A stretch of 64,000 bases of DNA from Roseibacillus persicicus (GTDB lineage: Bacteria > Verrucomicrobiota > Verrucomicrobiia > Verrucomicrobiales > Akkermansiaceae), in the NCBI RefSeq assembly GCF_014651675.1, contig NZ_BMXI01000003.1:195604-259603 (forward strand), written 5' to 3'. This document shows positions 34,785 to 44,328 of this stretch, piece by piece (within the stretch, counting starts at the first letter, position 1; each line of letters begins with the position of its first letter). The translations under genes were made by a program, and so were the position numbers. The notes beneath the pieces were generated by a model that was not told the DNA's origin, searched no databases, and was given only the letters and a program-made list of their open reading frames with translations.

Positions 34785-35098
34785 TTCCCCTCAAGCTTAA
34801 GCACATAAAAAAACCAACTCCATCATTAAACCTTTTCGACTTGGCTTTTCCAAATTGAGACAAACCTAAGTGCCTCAATTTTAAACCCATAACTCGGGCA
34901 AAATTTTCAAATAGACACACCACGGCCCCCGCTCTGCCAGGCTTCCTGAAAAGGGTCGAAAATGCTCAAGAACCCCGGGTCACCGGACAATGACCGTACT
35001 GAACACCAATTGGCTAAGGCCTTCCCTTCCGGCCCTAGTCCGAACAGAACTCTTTCGAAAGGAAAGTCTGAACGAATAAATGCTCAGCCGGCCACTTT
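34785..35098. other. Intergenic region without visible features
   Basis: A 314-base stretch between the TlpA-like gene and the 3' end of the AraC-type gene. It is somewhat AT-rich at 34800-34920 and probably holds the promoter of the TlpA-like gene, but I see no clear gene, repeat or terminator. Confidence 0.4.
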
Positions 35099-36046
35099 TC
35101 AGGACTCGATGGAGCTGGGTGCCCCCGGGACGGTCTCCGGAGACCCGGCAACGGACTTCCGGTAGACGCTGGGACTGGTGCCGTAGACTTGGCCAAAGGC
35201 TCGCGAAAATGCGGTGAAGGATCCGAAGCCCGATTGCTCGGCCACCTCGCGAACACTCAGCGAACTATCGCGCAAAAGTCGGGTCGCCTGCATCAGACGA
35301 ACGGAGCGCACGAAGTGACCCAAGGAAACTCCCGCCCCTTCGCGGAATTGCTCGCGCAAGTAGCTGCCGGACACCCCGAGGTAGTCGGCAAGCGCCTTCA
35401 CGGAGAGGTCTTCTTTCAGGTTCGCCTCCACTCGTTCACGGATTTTGCGCACCAGGTCGCTTTCTTGCCCCAGAGACTGCAAACGCTCACCGGAAGCCAA
35501 CTCCAGAAGAATCTCCCCCAGAATCCGTGAAGACTCCAGAGCGCCCTGAGGTCCATTCGCCTCTTTCCAGACTTTCAAGAACCGGTCCAATTTCGCGAGC
35601 AATTCCTCCGACAAGTGCCGGGGAGAATCACGCAACTCTTGGATTTCAGGCCAAAAGGCGAGAGGGAGGTCAAAGGTGACGAAAAGCCAGGAAAAACGGT
35701 CCGCCAACTCCGCATAGTAGTGCGCCTGGTGGGGAAACATAACGAGAGCTTCACTCGGAGCCAGATTCCAGAGACTGGTTTCCACTCCCACCTGACCAGC
35801 CCCTTCCAGAGCAATCAACAAGACGAACCGGCGATGCTGGTCGTAGCGCTTGGAATTGGTGGAGATTGCACCCCAGCCATCTTCTTCCGTCTGCTTGCTT
35901 CGCAAAAAGCAAAGCACCTCGTTAGGGAGGATGAGCTCACTCCAGTCCTTGCCCGCAAAGTAGTTCTCGGGCTCTCCGAGGCTTTGCGCTAACTCGCCAA
36001 TGCTTTCCAAACTCGATGTGTGTGTGTCCAATGCCTCGACAGTCAA
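35099..36046 (-). CDS. AraC family transcriptional regulator
   Basis: A 315-residue protein. The C-terminal 100 residues hold the two helix-turn-helix units: LSVKALADYLGVSGSYLREQ, then SVREVAEQSGFGSFTAFSRA, with the usual ending FGQVYGTSPSVYRK. Residues about 40-180 fit a cupin-like effector domain (SEALVMFPHQAHYYAELADR). The start is uncertain: TTG 36046 is used as the most upstream codon in a plausible frame. It lies 36 bases after nagB on the same strand, so it may regulate amino-sugar use. The effector is unknown. Confidence 0.85.
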   Translation of the reverse strand: MTVEALDTHTSSLESIGELAQSLGEPENYFAGKDWSELILPNEVLCFLRSKQTEEDGWGAISTNSKRYDQHRRFVLLIALEGAGQVGVETSLWNLAPSEALVMFPHQAHYYAELADRFSWLFVTFDLPLAFWPEIQELRDSPRHLSEELLAKLDRFLKVWKEANGPQGALESSRILGEILLELASGERLQSLGQESDLVRKIRERVEANLKEDLSVKALADYLGVSGSYLREQFREGAGVSLGHFVRSVRLMQATRLLRDSSLSVREVAEQSGFGSFTAFSRAFGQVYGTSPSVYRKSVAGSPETVPGAPSSIES

Positions 36047-36082
36047 CCGATCTCTGGGCGCTTTTGCAAGATTTTCAATAGT

Positions 36083-36829
36083 CTACCCCTGACTCGCCTC
36101 CTCATCGATGAGAATCCGGACGTTGCCATGAGTCTGCAAAAAGCTCGCCGGCACCTCCGCTGTCACCGGTCCTTGCAGAGCTTTTTGCAGTATTCCAGCC
36201 TTCCCCGCCCCCCAGGCCATCAGGACAATCCGCTTCGCTTCCAAGATCGTGCCAATCCCCATAGTTAGAGCCGCCAACGGGACCTTTTCCAACGTTCCAA
36301 ACTGTTTGACCGCATCCCGCCGCGTGCGCTCATCGAGCTCAATACGCCGCGTCCTGGAGTCCACCGGCGACCCGGGCTCGTTGAATCCAATGTGCCCGTT
36401 CCCACCAATCCCGAGGAGCTGCCAATCCAGCCCCCCTTTTTCTACAATTTTTTCTTCATAAGCTCGGCAAGCCTCCTCCGCATTCTGATAGATCCCCGGA
36501 AGGAGATGACTTTCCCGAGCATCAATGTGAGCGTATAACTGTTGCTGCATGAAAGAATCATAGCTCTCGGGATGCTCCGGCGGTAACCCTTCGTATTCGT
36601 CGAGATTGAAGCCCTCCATTTGAGCGAAAGAGAGGCCTTCCTCGCGATGGCGACGCACCAATTCCCGATAGAACGGGAGGGGAGTCGACCCCGTTGCCAG
36701 TCCCAGATTGACCGAATCCTTTTTGCGCAACAAGGCCTCCACCTCATCCGCTGCAGCTGCCGACGCCTCTTCCCGTGTCGGAAAGACATCGATTTGTAAG
36801 CCTGATCGTTCGATTTTAGATGATTGCAT
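36083..36829 (-). CDS. nagB: Glucosamine-6-phosphate deaminase
   Basis: A 248-residue enzyme converting glucosamine 6-phosphate to fructose 6-phosphate and ammonia. Phosphate-loop segment LGLATGSTPLPFYRELVRRH lies near residue 43, GFNLDEYEGLPPEHPESYDS near 74 carries the catalytic Asp, and LLGIGGNGHIGFNEPGSPVD near 136 the His and Glu of the ring-opening step. Length fits the family. GGGAGAAAGTG just before ATG 36829 gives a good ribosome binding site. It sits between two AraC-type regulator genes on the same strand, which suggests control by an amino sugar. Confidence 0.93.
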   Translation of the reverse strand: MQSSKIERSGLQIDVFPTREEASAAAADEVEALLRKKDSVNLGLATGSTPLPFYRELVRRHREEGLSFAQMEGFNLDEYEGLPPEHPESYDSFMQQQLYAHIDARESHLLPGIYQNAEEACRAYEEKIVEKGGLDWQLLGIGGNGHIGFNEPGSPVDSRTRRIELDERTRRDAVKQFGTLEKVPLAALTMGIGTILEAKRIVLMAWGAGKAGILQKALQGPVTAEVPASFLQTHGNVRILIDEEASQG

Positions 36830-36959
36830 CACTTTCTCCCCATCGGTCTTAAAGAGAGCAGAACTACCGGACAATCGAAAAGTTTTCTTATTTGCCAAGT
36901 TGACATTTTCGACACGCGATCGCGAATTTGGAAGCGAAGGACAGGTGGAGAAAGCCGGC

Positions 36960-37724
36960 CTAGGGCTCGATGCCACGCCACCAGCCGCCGAACTCTGCCC
37001 GATACTTTCCAGGCGGCATCCCAACCGTGGACTTGAACTGCCGGGAAAAGGCCGATTGCTCGCTGTATCCACAATCCAAGGAGATCTCAGCCAGGCTCTT
37101 ATCGGTTTCCACCAGGAGCCGGGAGCCATACTCAACCCGCAGCTTTCGCACGAATCCGTTGAGGCTCAGCCCGAAAACACGCTTCAACCGGCGCTCGAAC
37201 TGCTCCTCGCTCAGCCCCGCCCGGCAAGCTAGCTCCTTCCTGCTCAGATCCTCCGCGAATCGCTGTTCGATCTCAGTCACGACCTCGGCAAGCTCCCGAT
37301 AATTCATCTCCTGGCCCGATGGCAGGCGCAGATCCTGCGAAACCGAGGCAATGCCCAGCAATGCCCCCTCGCGGTCATGAATCGGCACTTTGCTGGCGAG
37401 GAACCATCCCAATCCCCCACCCCGCAACGGCACCAACTCCAAGCGCTCTTGAAAGCCCCTTCCGGTCGCCAGCACCTCCTCATCCTGGGAACGATAGTGA
37501 TCCGCTAAAACCTTGGGAAAAAGGTCCTCCGCCCGTTTGCCCACCACCGTCCAGCGCGACCCCAGACCCACCCGCTCCGCAAACGCATCGTTGGCCGACA
37601 TATAGACCCGGTCCCGATTTTTCAGGCAAAAGACAATATCAGGCAAAGCGCTGAAAAGGCGTTCGGTCAGGGTCGAGTCCTCCATCCGCTCCAAGAACTC
37701 ATCCCGCATCTCCCGAGGTGTCAT
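36960..37724 (-). CDS. PAS-domain AraC family regulator
   Basis: A 254-residue protein. Residues about 18-135 are a PAS domain (LFSALPDIVFCLKNRDRVYM; GRGFQERLELVPLRGGGLGW; GALLGIASVSQDLRLPSG). Residues 150-250 hold the AraC helix-turn-helix pair (LSRKELACRAGLSEEQFERR; SLAEISLDCGYSEQSAFSRQ). Start ATG 37724 is chosen because the PAS domain starts soon after; an upstream frame to 37805 exists. The gene precedes nagB (130-base gap) and is divergent from putA, about 100 bases away, so it could regulate either. Confidence 0.85.
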   Translation of the reverse strand: MTPREMRDEFLERMEDSTLTERLFSALPDIVFCLKNRDRVYMSANDAFAERVGLGSRWTVVGKRAEDLFPKVLADHYRSQDEEVLATGRGFQERLELVPLRGGGLGWFLASKVPIHDREGALLGIASVSQDLRLPSGQEMNYRELAEVVTEIEQRFAEDLSRKELACRAGLSEEQFERRLKRVFGLSLNGFVRKLRVEYGSRLLVETDKSLAEISLDCGYSEQSAFSRQFKSTVGMPPGKYRAEFGGWWRGIEP

Positions 37725-37825
37725 CGGCAGCGACGATAGGCCAAAGCCCGCAAGCCCGCAAAGCCTTTGACCCGAAACCCCATCTACCCTCCCCAAACGG
37801 GTCAAGACGCGCGGTATACATTACA

Positions 37826-40800
37826 ATGATGACAATGCAGGAATCACCCGAGATGGCAGCCGCGACCGACTCTCTAGCCCAGGAAGCGATCACTCTGGCA
37901 GCAAAACTTCTGAGCCAATCTCTGGAATCCGAGACTGCGGAAGAAAAGAAAGACGCCGTCAAGCTCGCCGCCATGATGGAAGACCCAGCCGGCAAAGAGC
38001 TCACCTTCCATTTGACCGACCGCATTCTGCGCGCTCCCGAACCCAAGCGAGCAGCCCAGCTCTTCCGCGCCCTGCTCCAGAGCTACGGTGCCCCGCGATA
38101 TCTCAGCGGACCCGACCGACTCCTGATGAAGCTCGGATCCGAAGTCTCCCGCTTTCTCCCCACCGTCGTGATGCCCGCCATCACCGAACGCCTGCGCCGC
38201 GAGTCCCGTAAAGTGATCCTCCCCGCCGAAGAAAAAGAACTCACGCTTCATATTGAACGGCGAAAAGTCGAACAGGCTCAAGTGAACCTCAACCTACTGG
38301 GGGAAGCGGTCCTGAGCGAGGAAGAAGCGAACAAGCGACTGGAGCAAAACCTTTCCGCCCTTTTGGAAAAGACCACCAACTATCTCTCGGTCAAACTTTC
38401 CGCCCTCTTTTCCCAAATCAATCTAACCGCATACGAGGACACCCGTCGGGAACTCTCCGCGCGACTGCGTCTTCTCTATCAGGCTGCACAAACCCAACAG
38501 CCGCCAGCCTTTGTCAACTTGGACATGGAGGAATACCGCGACCTCCACCTCACTCTGGACGTCTTTCGAGAAGTTCTCGCCGAGCCTGAATTCTTCAAGC
38601 TTCGGGCGGGCATCGTCCTTCAGGCCTACCTCCCCGACGCCTTCCCCCTCCAGCAGGAACTGACCGAGTGGGCCAAGAAGCGCGTGGACAAAGGAGGAGC
38701 CCCCATCAAGGTCCGTCTCGTCAAAGGCGCGAACCTGGCGATGGAAAAGGTAGACGCCGAACTGCATCACTGGGAACTCGCCCCCTATGACAACAAGGCT
38801 GATGTGGACGCCAACTACAAGCGCATGCTCCACTACGCCTGCAAGCCGGAGAACGCCCGCGCAGTCAATCTCGGGGTCGCTTCGCACAACCTCTTTGACC
38901 TGTCCTACGCAATGGTTCTGCGGAAGAAAAACGCAGTCGAGAACGCCGTTGAGATTGAAATGTTAGAAGGCATGGCCGCCCCCCAGGCCCGAGCGGTTCT
39001 CGCGGAAGCAGGCAAGGTTCTCTTCTACTGCCCCGCGGTCAACGATGTCGACTTCGAGGCCGCCATTGCCTACCTGATCCGGCGTCTGGACGAGAACACC
39101 ACCGACGGCAACTTCCTCCGTGACCTCTTCGAGATCGCTCCCGGCAATCAGGCATGGGAAAAACAAAAACAGCTCTTCCTCACCGCATGCGCCGAACAAG
39201 ACCTTGCACCCAAGGGTCCGCGCCGACGACAGAATCGATCCGAGGAAAAGCTCGCTATCCAAGAGGGACCTTTCGCCAACTGTCCCGATACCGACTTCTC
39301 TCTCCCCGCCAACCGAGAGTGGCTCGCTTGGAACCTGGAGCCGGCAATCCCCGTTCTGGACACCGCCTTGCGGAGCGCCGCTGACGTGGAAGAGGCACTC
39401 CTCGCCGCCACCTCTTCTCCGTGGCCCCAGACCTCACAAAGCGAGAGGGCGCGACTCCTTCGGCAAGCGGCGGTGGAACTGGGCAACAGCCGGGGCCAGC
39501 TGATCGCGATCATGAACAAAGAGGCTAAGAAGGCCCCGGCGGAAGGCGATGTGGAGGTATCCGAAGCCATCGACTTCGCCAACTACTACGCACACAGTTT
39601 CTCCGACCCGGCTTGGCAAGACGGCCTCGCGCATGAGGCCATCGGCCCCGTGGTCATCACTCCCCCCTGGAACTTCCCTTGCGCGATTCCCTGCGGTGGC
39701 ATCCTCGCGGCCCTCGCGGCCGGGAACCCCGTCATCATCAAGCCCGCCCCAGAGGTCATTGCCACCGCCCGCGTGATGGTAGACGCCCTCTGGCGGGCCG
39801 GCATCCCGCGCGACGCCCTTCAGTTTCTGCCACTTCCCGACAATGAGATCGGACAATCCCTCATCACCGATCCACGGGTCGCAGCAGTCATCCTCACCGG
39901 CTCCTCGCTCACCGCCGACCTCTTTCTCGGATGGCGTCCCGACCTAAGGCTCTTTGCCGAAACCTCGGGCAAAAACTCCCTCGTCATCACCTCCGCGGCA
40001 GACCCAGACCTCGCTATCAAAGACCTCGTAAAGTCGGCCTTTGGTCACTCCGGTCAGAAGTGCTCGGCCGCTTCCATCGCGCTCGTTGAACGCTCGTTGT
40101 TAGAAAAAACTTCCTTTCTGACCCGACTCAAAGACGCCACCGAATCCCTCAAGGTTGGTCCTGCCACCGACCCGGCATCCATCGTCACTCCGCTCGTGCA
40201 GGAACCTTCGCCTGACCTCCTACGCGGATTGACTCAACTCGACGAAGGGGAGAGTTGGCTCGTCGAACCAAAAGTCGATGAGAACGACCCCTGTCTCTGG
40301 TCCCCCGGAATCCGCACGGGGGTGAAGGCCGGCTCCTGGATCCACCGCAGCGAGTTGTTCGGACCTGTGCTCGCCATCATTCCATTCGATACCCTCGAAG
40401 AAGCCGTCACCATCCAGAACGATACCGGCTTCGGACTCACCGGCGGTATCCACTCCCTCGACCCGGTGGAAATTGCCTCCTGGCGGGAAAAGGTCGAAGT
40501 CGGCAACGCCTACCTCAACCGCTCCATCACCGGTGCCATCGTCCAGCGCCAGCCCTTCGGCGGTTGGAAGAACTCATCTCTGGGCCCGGGGGGGAAAGCC
40601 GGCGGACCCAACTACGTCAGCCAATTCATCACCCCTCGTTCACCCTCCCTGCCCAAGCTCGGCTCCCAACCTGCGCCAGAAGTCACCACCTTGATCGAGG
40701 CCCTTTCAACGAACCTTTCTCCCGAAGAGCACAACACCTTACAAATCGCTGCACGCAATGGCAGCTATTGGATGGAAAAGGAATTTAGCCAGGAGCACGA

Positions 40801-41221
40801 CCCCTCGGCCTTGAAACCTGAGAGCAATCAATTCCGCTATCGGCCGGTCGACGGAGCCACTCTTCGCTTGCATCAGGATAGCGACCTCATGGACCTTGCG
40901 ATCTCCGCGGTAATGGCCCGGCTTGCCGGAGTCGAGCTCACCATCAGCAGCGGCGAACAGCTTCCGCAGGACCTTGCCAAAGCTGCTGATTCCCTGGGTC
41001 TTCGCTCTCTACAAGAGTCCGATAGCGAACTCAGCGATCGTCTGACAGCTCATCCCCTTGCAAGCCTCCGCACCCCGGGTATCCCCAGCACACACCTACA
41101 CGGTCGCAACCACCATCAACCAGTCACCGCCCATGCACGGTTGGAACTGCTTCCCTACTTCTTGGAGCAATCTCTTTCTCAAACCCTCCACCGACATGGC
41201 CGAGTGGAAGAAGAACTTTGA
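37826..41221 (+). CDS. putA: Bifunctional proline dehydrogenase / delta-1-pyrroline-5-carboxylate dehydrogenase
   Basis: A 1131-residue enzyme oxidising proline to glutamate in two steps. The proline dehydrogenase barrel spans about residues 60-470, with VNLDMEEYRDLHLTLDVF near 230 and KVRLVKGANLAMEKVDAE near 295. The aldehyde dehydrogenase part spans 510-960: VVITPPWNFPCAIPCGGILA near 610, catalytic Glu at about 712 (FAETSGKN) and Cys at about 746 (SGQKCSAAS). About 170 further residues end the protein. No DNA-binding domain is seen at the N terminus, so regulation is by other proteins. Three in-frame ATG codons (37826, 37829, 37835) compete; TATACATTACAAT stands directly upstream and may be a promoter -10 region. 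Confidence 0.92.
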   Translation: MMTMQESPEMAAATDSLAQEAITLAAKLLSQSLESETAEEKKDAVKLAAMMEDPAGKELTFHLTDRILRAPEPKRAAQLFRALLQSYGAPRYLSGPDRLLMKLGSEVSRFLPTVVMPAITERLRRESRKVILPAEEKELTLHIERRKVEQAQVNLNLLGEAVLSEEEANKRLEQNLSALLEKTTNYLSVKLSALFSQINLTAYEDTRRELSARLRLLYQAAQTQQPPAFVNLDMEEYRDLHLTLDVFREVLAEPEFFKLRAGIVLQAYLPDAFPLQQELTEWAKKRVDKGGAPIKVRLVKGANLAMEKVDAELHHWELAPYDNKADVDANYKRMLHYACKPENARAVNLGVASHNLFDLSYAMVLRKKNAVENAVEIEMLEGMAAPQARAVLAEAGKVLFYCPAVNDVDFEAAIAYLIRRLDENTTDGNFLRDLFEIAPGNQAWEKQKQLFLTACAEQDLAPKGPRRRQNRSEEKLAIQEGPFANCPDTDFSLPANREWLAWNLEPAIPVLDTALRSAADVEEALLAATSSPWPQTSQSERARLLRQAAVELGNSRGQLIAIMNKEAKKAPAEGDVEVSEAIDFANYYAHSFSDPAWQDGLAHEAIGPVVITPPWNFPCAIPCGGILAALAAGNPVIIKPAPEVIATARVMVDALWRAGIPRDALQFLPLPDNEIGQSLITDPRVAAVILTGSSLTADLFLGWRPDLRLFAETSGKNSLVITSAADPDLAIKDLVKSAFGHSGQKCSAASIALVERSLLEKTSFLTRLKDATESLKVGPATDPASIVTPLVQEPSPDLLRGLTQLDEGESWLVEPKVDENDPCLWSPGIRTGVKAGSWIHRSELFGPVLAIIPFDTLEEAVTIQNDTGFGLTGGIHSLDPVEIASWREKVEVGNAYLNRSITGAIVQRQPFGGWKNSSLGPGGKAGGPNYVSQFITPRSPSLPKLGSQPAPEVTTLIEALSTNLSPEEHNTLQIAARNGSYWMEKEFSQEHDPSALKPESNQFRYRPVDGATLRLHQDSDLMDLAISAVMARLAGVELTISSGEQLPQDLAKAADSLGLRSLQESDSELSDRLTAHPLASLRTPGIPSTHLHGRNHHQPVTAHARLELLPYFLEQSLSQTLHRHGRVEEEL

Positions 41222-41310
41222 GAAAACCACGGGCAACAAAGAGATCTCGAGAGTGCAAACTTGCTGAGAACCCGAAAGATTCCGAACCGAAACTGAGGTC
41301 AGGAAAGAAA

Positions 41311-41392
41311 TACCAGCGATGGGAATCGAACCCATACTTCCGAAGAAACGCGATTTTGAATCGCGCGCGTCTACCAATTCCGCCACGCTGGC
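41311..41392 (-). tRNA. tRNA-Leu (anticodon CAA)
   Basis: On the minus strand the acceptor GCCAGCG pairs with CGCTGGT, the D-arm is GGCGGAATTGGTAGACGC, and the anticodon arm CGCGA-TTCAAAA-TCGCG reads CAA, decoding TTG. The variable arm is the long one of class II tRNAs, and the T-arm contains GGTTCGATTCC. CCA is not encoded. It lies between putA and the bactofilin gene. Confidence 0.93.
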
Positions 41393-41550
41393 TTTTCGTG
41401 TGGGCGCGGAGCATATGCCTGTCGCCCGCCATCTGACAAGACTCTTTCCGCGAACTTTTTCAGAATTGACGACAGCAAGCCGCAATCGACCAAAGCGATT
41501 CGCCAAGCCTGAATAACATTCTCAGTAGGGAGTTACCTCTTTACGAGCAG

Positions 41551-42231
41551 ATGCATAGCCCCTTAGAAAAGGGCATGGGAAAAAATCCTGGCAACGGTGG
41601 TGGTATGGGCGGCTCTCTCCGGAGCTCCCTCTCGAAATTTACAGGACGGGTCACCGTGAAGGCTCCAGAGACGAAGGAGGCTTCTGCGGGAGGCTCTTTG
41701 ATGTCCACTCCCAAGCCCTCCCCGGCTGCGCCCGCCCCACAAGCTGCGGCCCCCACTCCGGCTCCAGCTTCGCAGGCAGCCTCCCAACCTTCCGTTCGGC
41801 CAGCCGCGCCAACTACATCAGCTCCCGCAGCCCAACAAAGGGTTGATCCCAAGCCCGCGCCAAGCCCCTCGCCAGCAGCACAAGCTCCAATGAATACCCA
41901 GGGAGGCAACAAGCTCGCGCAAGATGTTGTCATCGACGGCAAGCTCAAGTTCGTTGATCGACTTGTTTTCAATGGCCGCTTAAAGGGCGAAATCACCTCG
42001 GAAGGAGCCCTCGCGCTCCAAGCCCAATCCCTGGTAGAAGCTACCATCACGGTGAAGACCGTGGTTATCGAAGGAAAAGTGGTCGGCAACGTCATGGCGA
42101 CGGAATCCGCCCGCCTGCTACCGAGCGCAGTCCTGATTGGCAACATCACGACTCCCAGTCTCACCGTCGATTCCGGCGCAACCTTCCAAGGTCAAGCGAC
42201 CATCGGCAAGCCCACTCTCGCAAGCAAGTAA
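41551..42231 (+). CDS. Bactofilin with Ala/Pro-rich N-terminal region
   Basis: A 226-residue polymer-forming cytoskeletal protein. Residues 1-120 are disordered and rich in Pro, Ala, Ser and Gln. The bactofilin beta-helix core spans about residues 125-215: DVVIDGKLKFVDRLVFNGRL, then GEITSEGALALQAQSLVEAT and GKVVGNVMATESARLLPSAV. Such proteins form membrane-associated filaments that organise cell shape or envelope synthesis. The long N-terminal region exceeds the usual bactofilin tail. Confidence 0.88.
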   Translation: MHSPLEKGMGKNPGNGGGMGGSLRSSLSKFTGRVTVKAPETKEASAGGSLMSTPKPSPAAPAPQAAAPTPAPASQAASQPSVRPAAPTTSAPAAQQRVDPKPAPSPSPAAQAPMNTQGGNKLAQDVVIDGKLKFVDRLVFNGRLKGEITSEGALALQAQSLVEATITVKTVVIEGKVVGNVMATESARLLPSAVLIGNITTPSLTVDSGATFQGQATIGKPTLASK

Positions 42232-42275
42232 AGGCCTCCGAAAGGCCTTCCTGCCAAGAGACGCTTGGGACGCTT

Positions 42276-43964
42276 TTACTTTACTCCGGTGACGACCTTG
42301 ATGTGATCCGCGATCGCATCCGCCATCTTCGCGTCCCCCTTTTTGCGCAGCCAGGCTTCATAGGCGACGAGGACTTCGACATCGTTCGCATAGTCGACCA
42401 TCGCGATTTTGAATTTCTCAGCAGCCTCCTCTTGCTCCCCACGACGAGCGAGATGCAGGGCGAACTCCATCGGCGGCAGGGCCAAACTCAAGGGAGGAAA
42501 AACCCCCTTGGGCGGCTCGCGTTCATCGACCGCCGACTGATACCAAAAGTCCGCCATACTTGAACCTTTCTCCCCCGCTTTGGCATTAATCAGCTCCGCC
42601 TTGGCCAACATCCACTCCACCTTCAGAGCATTCCGCGTCCGCTCCCAGCTCTGCCGGCTGCTCCCCTTGGCCACCACGGAAGACACCTGATCCAACAATC
42701 CATCACTAGCAGCCAAGGCATTGAGATACTTTTCCCCCGCATCGAGCACCTTGGTCGAGATCGCATTGCGAGCGGCAAGAGCATGACGCCAAGCCTCCCA
42801 CCCGATGACGGAAGGAGTCTCCGTCGCGAGCTTCTGGCCCTCCTCTTTCTTCGGCAGAAAAGCGAGACCCTTCTGATAGTCTCCCGGCGCTCCCCGCGCC
42901 AACGCCAAACGGGAACCCAAGGTCCGCCCTTCCCACAAAACAAGAGTGGCCCCCGGAGAATAGAGACGGTCGCTCGCCAGCGGCAGATTCGCCAATTCTC
43001 TGGCGATCGCAAAGGCCCCTTCATAGTCGTTGAGGCTGCGCAAGACGTTGGCCAATGAGAGTTTGGCTCGAATCACGTTCGGGCAGTCGTAGTATTTCAC
43101 CCCATCTTCAGCCATGATCTTCTCGTAGAGATCAATCGCGGTTGAAAACTCCTTCTTCGCCAGGAGCAGGTTGCCCGCACGCTTTTCGAAGTGACCGAGA
43201 AGCTCGCGATAGGTGGGAAAATCAGGAGCCAACTTGGCAAGACGCCGCACACGGGGCAGCACCTTTTTGCGCAGCTCGCCTGTAGGATCAGGATGCTCGG
43301 TCTGCAAGGCAACCCAGAACGATAGCGCCATCTGGCTGTCATTGTTATTGATGAGAATATCTTCCACCTCAGCCAAAGCTTCCCGCTGACCGGGACCAGG
43401 CCCCAAGAGGTCATCGTAGCCATCTCTTTTCATAAAAGAGGCCATCAGCTTGAGCTGCAAATTGTTAGGATAGTCCTTGGAAACTGCTTCAAAGATTTCC
43501 GGGGCACGGCCTTTTTGGTCGGAAAAAAGAAAAGCCAGCGCTTCCGCCTGACCGCGCTCGGAAGCAGTCCCTTTCCCCTGGCCGACCAAGTCCAACATGC
43601 GCTCGACCGCCGCCAGACGATGCTCCGCAACCTCGCTATTCGGATTGGCCAAAGAAAGAGCCAAGCCCCAATACGCCATCACACATTCCGGATCCTTCTT
43701 CACCGCTTCCACAAAATGGCGGTAGGCCTCGAAATCCCACCCTCCATGAACGAGGGCCATCCCTTGAGTGACATGCTTTTGCACCTCCTTGGAATTGGCA
43801 CTGACAGCCGGGTCAAACGAGATCAACTCGGGATACCAGCGGGGCGGTTTCAGCTTGGCGACTGAAGGTTGAATAACAGACTCGACTTGAAACTCGGTGG
43901 CAGGCGTGTCCTGAGCAGCAAGTGAAGCCCAGCCCAAGGTGAACAGCAGGCAGAAAAGGCGCAT
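42276..43964 (-). CDS. Exported TPR-repeat protein
   Basis: A 562-residue protein with signal peptide (RLFCLLFTLGWASLAAQ). The mature part is built of tetratricopeptide-like helices: HVTQGMALVHGGWDFEAYRH, FVEAVKKDPECVMAYWGLAL, RAKLSLANVLRSLNDYEGAF. This resembles the PVC family of proteins with about 550 residues annotated as TPR or hypothetical. It is probably a periplasmic scaffold. The frame is open to 44318 upstream, but that part crosses a palindromic repeat, so ATG 43964 at the signal peptide is the likely start. Confidence 0.85.
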   Translation of the reverse strand: MRLFCLLFTLGWASLAAQDTPATEFQVESVIQPSVAKLKPPRWYPELISFDPAVSANSKEVQKHVTQGMALVHGGWDFEAYRHFVEAVKKDPECVMAYWGLALSLANPNSEVAEHRLAAVERMLDLVGQGKGTASERGQAEALAFLFSDQKGRAPEIFEAVSKDYPNNLQLKLMASFMKRDGYDDLLGPGPGQREALAEVEDILINNNDSQMALSFWVALQTEHPDPTGELRKKVLPRVRRLAKLAPDFPTYRELLGHFEKRAGNLLLAKKEFSTAIDLYEKIMAEDGVKYYDCPNVIRAKLSLANVLRSLNDYEGAFAIARELANLPLASDRLYSPGATLVLWEGRTLGSRLALARGAPGDYQKGLAFLPKKEEGQKLATETPSVIGWEAWRHALAARNAISTKVLDAGEKYLNALAASDGLLDQVSSVVAKGSSRQSWERTRNALKVEWMLAKAELINAKAGEKGSSMADFWYQSAVDEREPPKGVFPPLSLALPPMEFALHLARRGEQEEAAEKFKIAMVDYANDVEVLVAYEAWLRKKGDAKMADAIADHIKVVTGVK

Positions 43965-44033
43965 GCCAGAACTCTCAAACCCCGATCCCCATCGAGCAAG
44001 GTCTTTCCGCGCCAATTCGCAGTGAACAAACCC

Positions 44034-44148
44034 AAGGAGCACGGGCGTCCCGCCTGTGAACCCCATCGCCTCAACGGCGCGTTCCCATTCAATCAACCTT
44101 CCCGCTTCCCAATCATTCCATTCGCTGGCGGGACGCCTACGCTCCTTG
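44034..44148. repeat. REP/BIME-like element, GGAGCACAGGCG family, copy B (degenerate)
   Basis: Left unit AAGGAGCACGGGCGTCCCGC begins at 44034, and the inverted right unit GGCGGGACGCCTACGCTCCT lies at 44127-44146. Both arms carry point changes relative to copies A and C, so the hairpins are weakened. Confidence 0.75.
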
Positions 44149-44328
44149 AATACTCTCATCATCTCCCGTCCTCTTCGCTTTTCCAAATCAAACCCCTCCC
44201 GCGCCACCACCCGGACAAAGACAGTTTCCGCTCGCCCTCGCTCTTCGACGGCTAGGGCAATTTGCCTGGCAATATCTTTGGCTGCTTCAAAGACCACCTT
44301 CGAATCATCGAACGCCATCTCCTCTCTT

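Noticed and set aside
36083-36829. NagB Asn in GGNGH as a lost catalytic Asp
   Set aside because: As I recall, Asn at this place is common in NagB of other bacteria, so it is not evidence of inactivation.
42231-42250. Terminator after the bactofilin gene (AAGGCC/GGCCTT)
   Set aside because: The stem is only six to seven pairs and is not followed by a T run; too weak to call.
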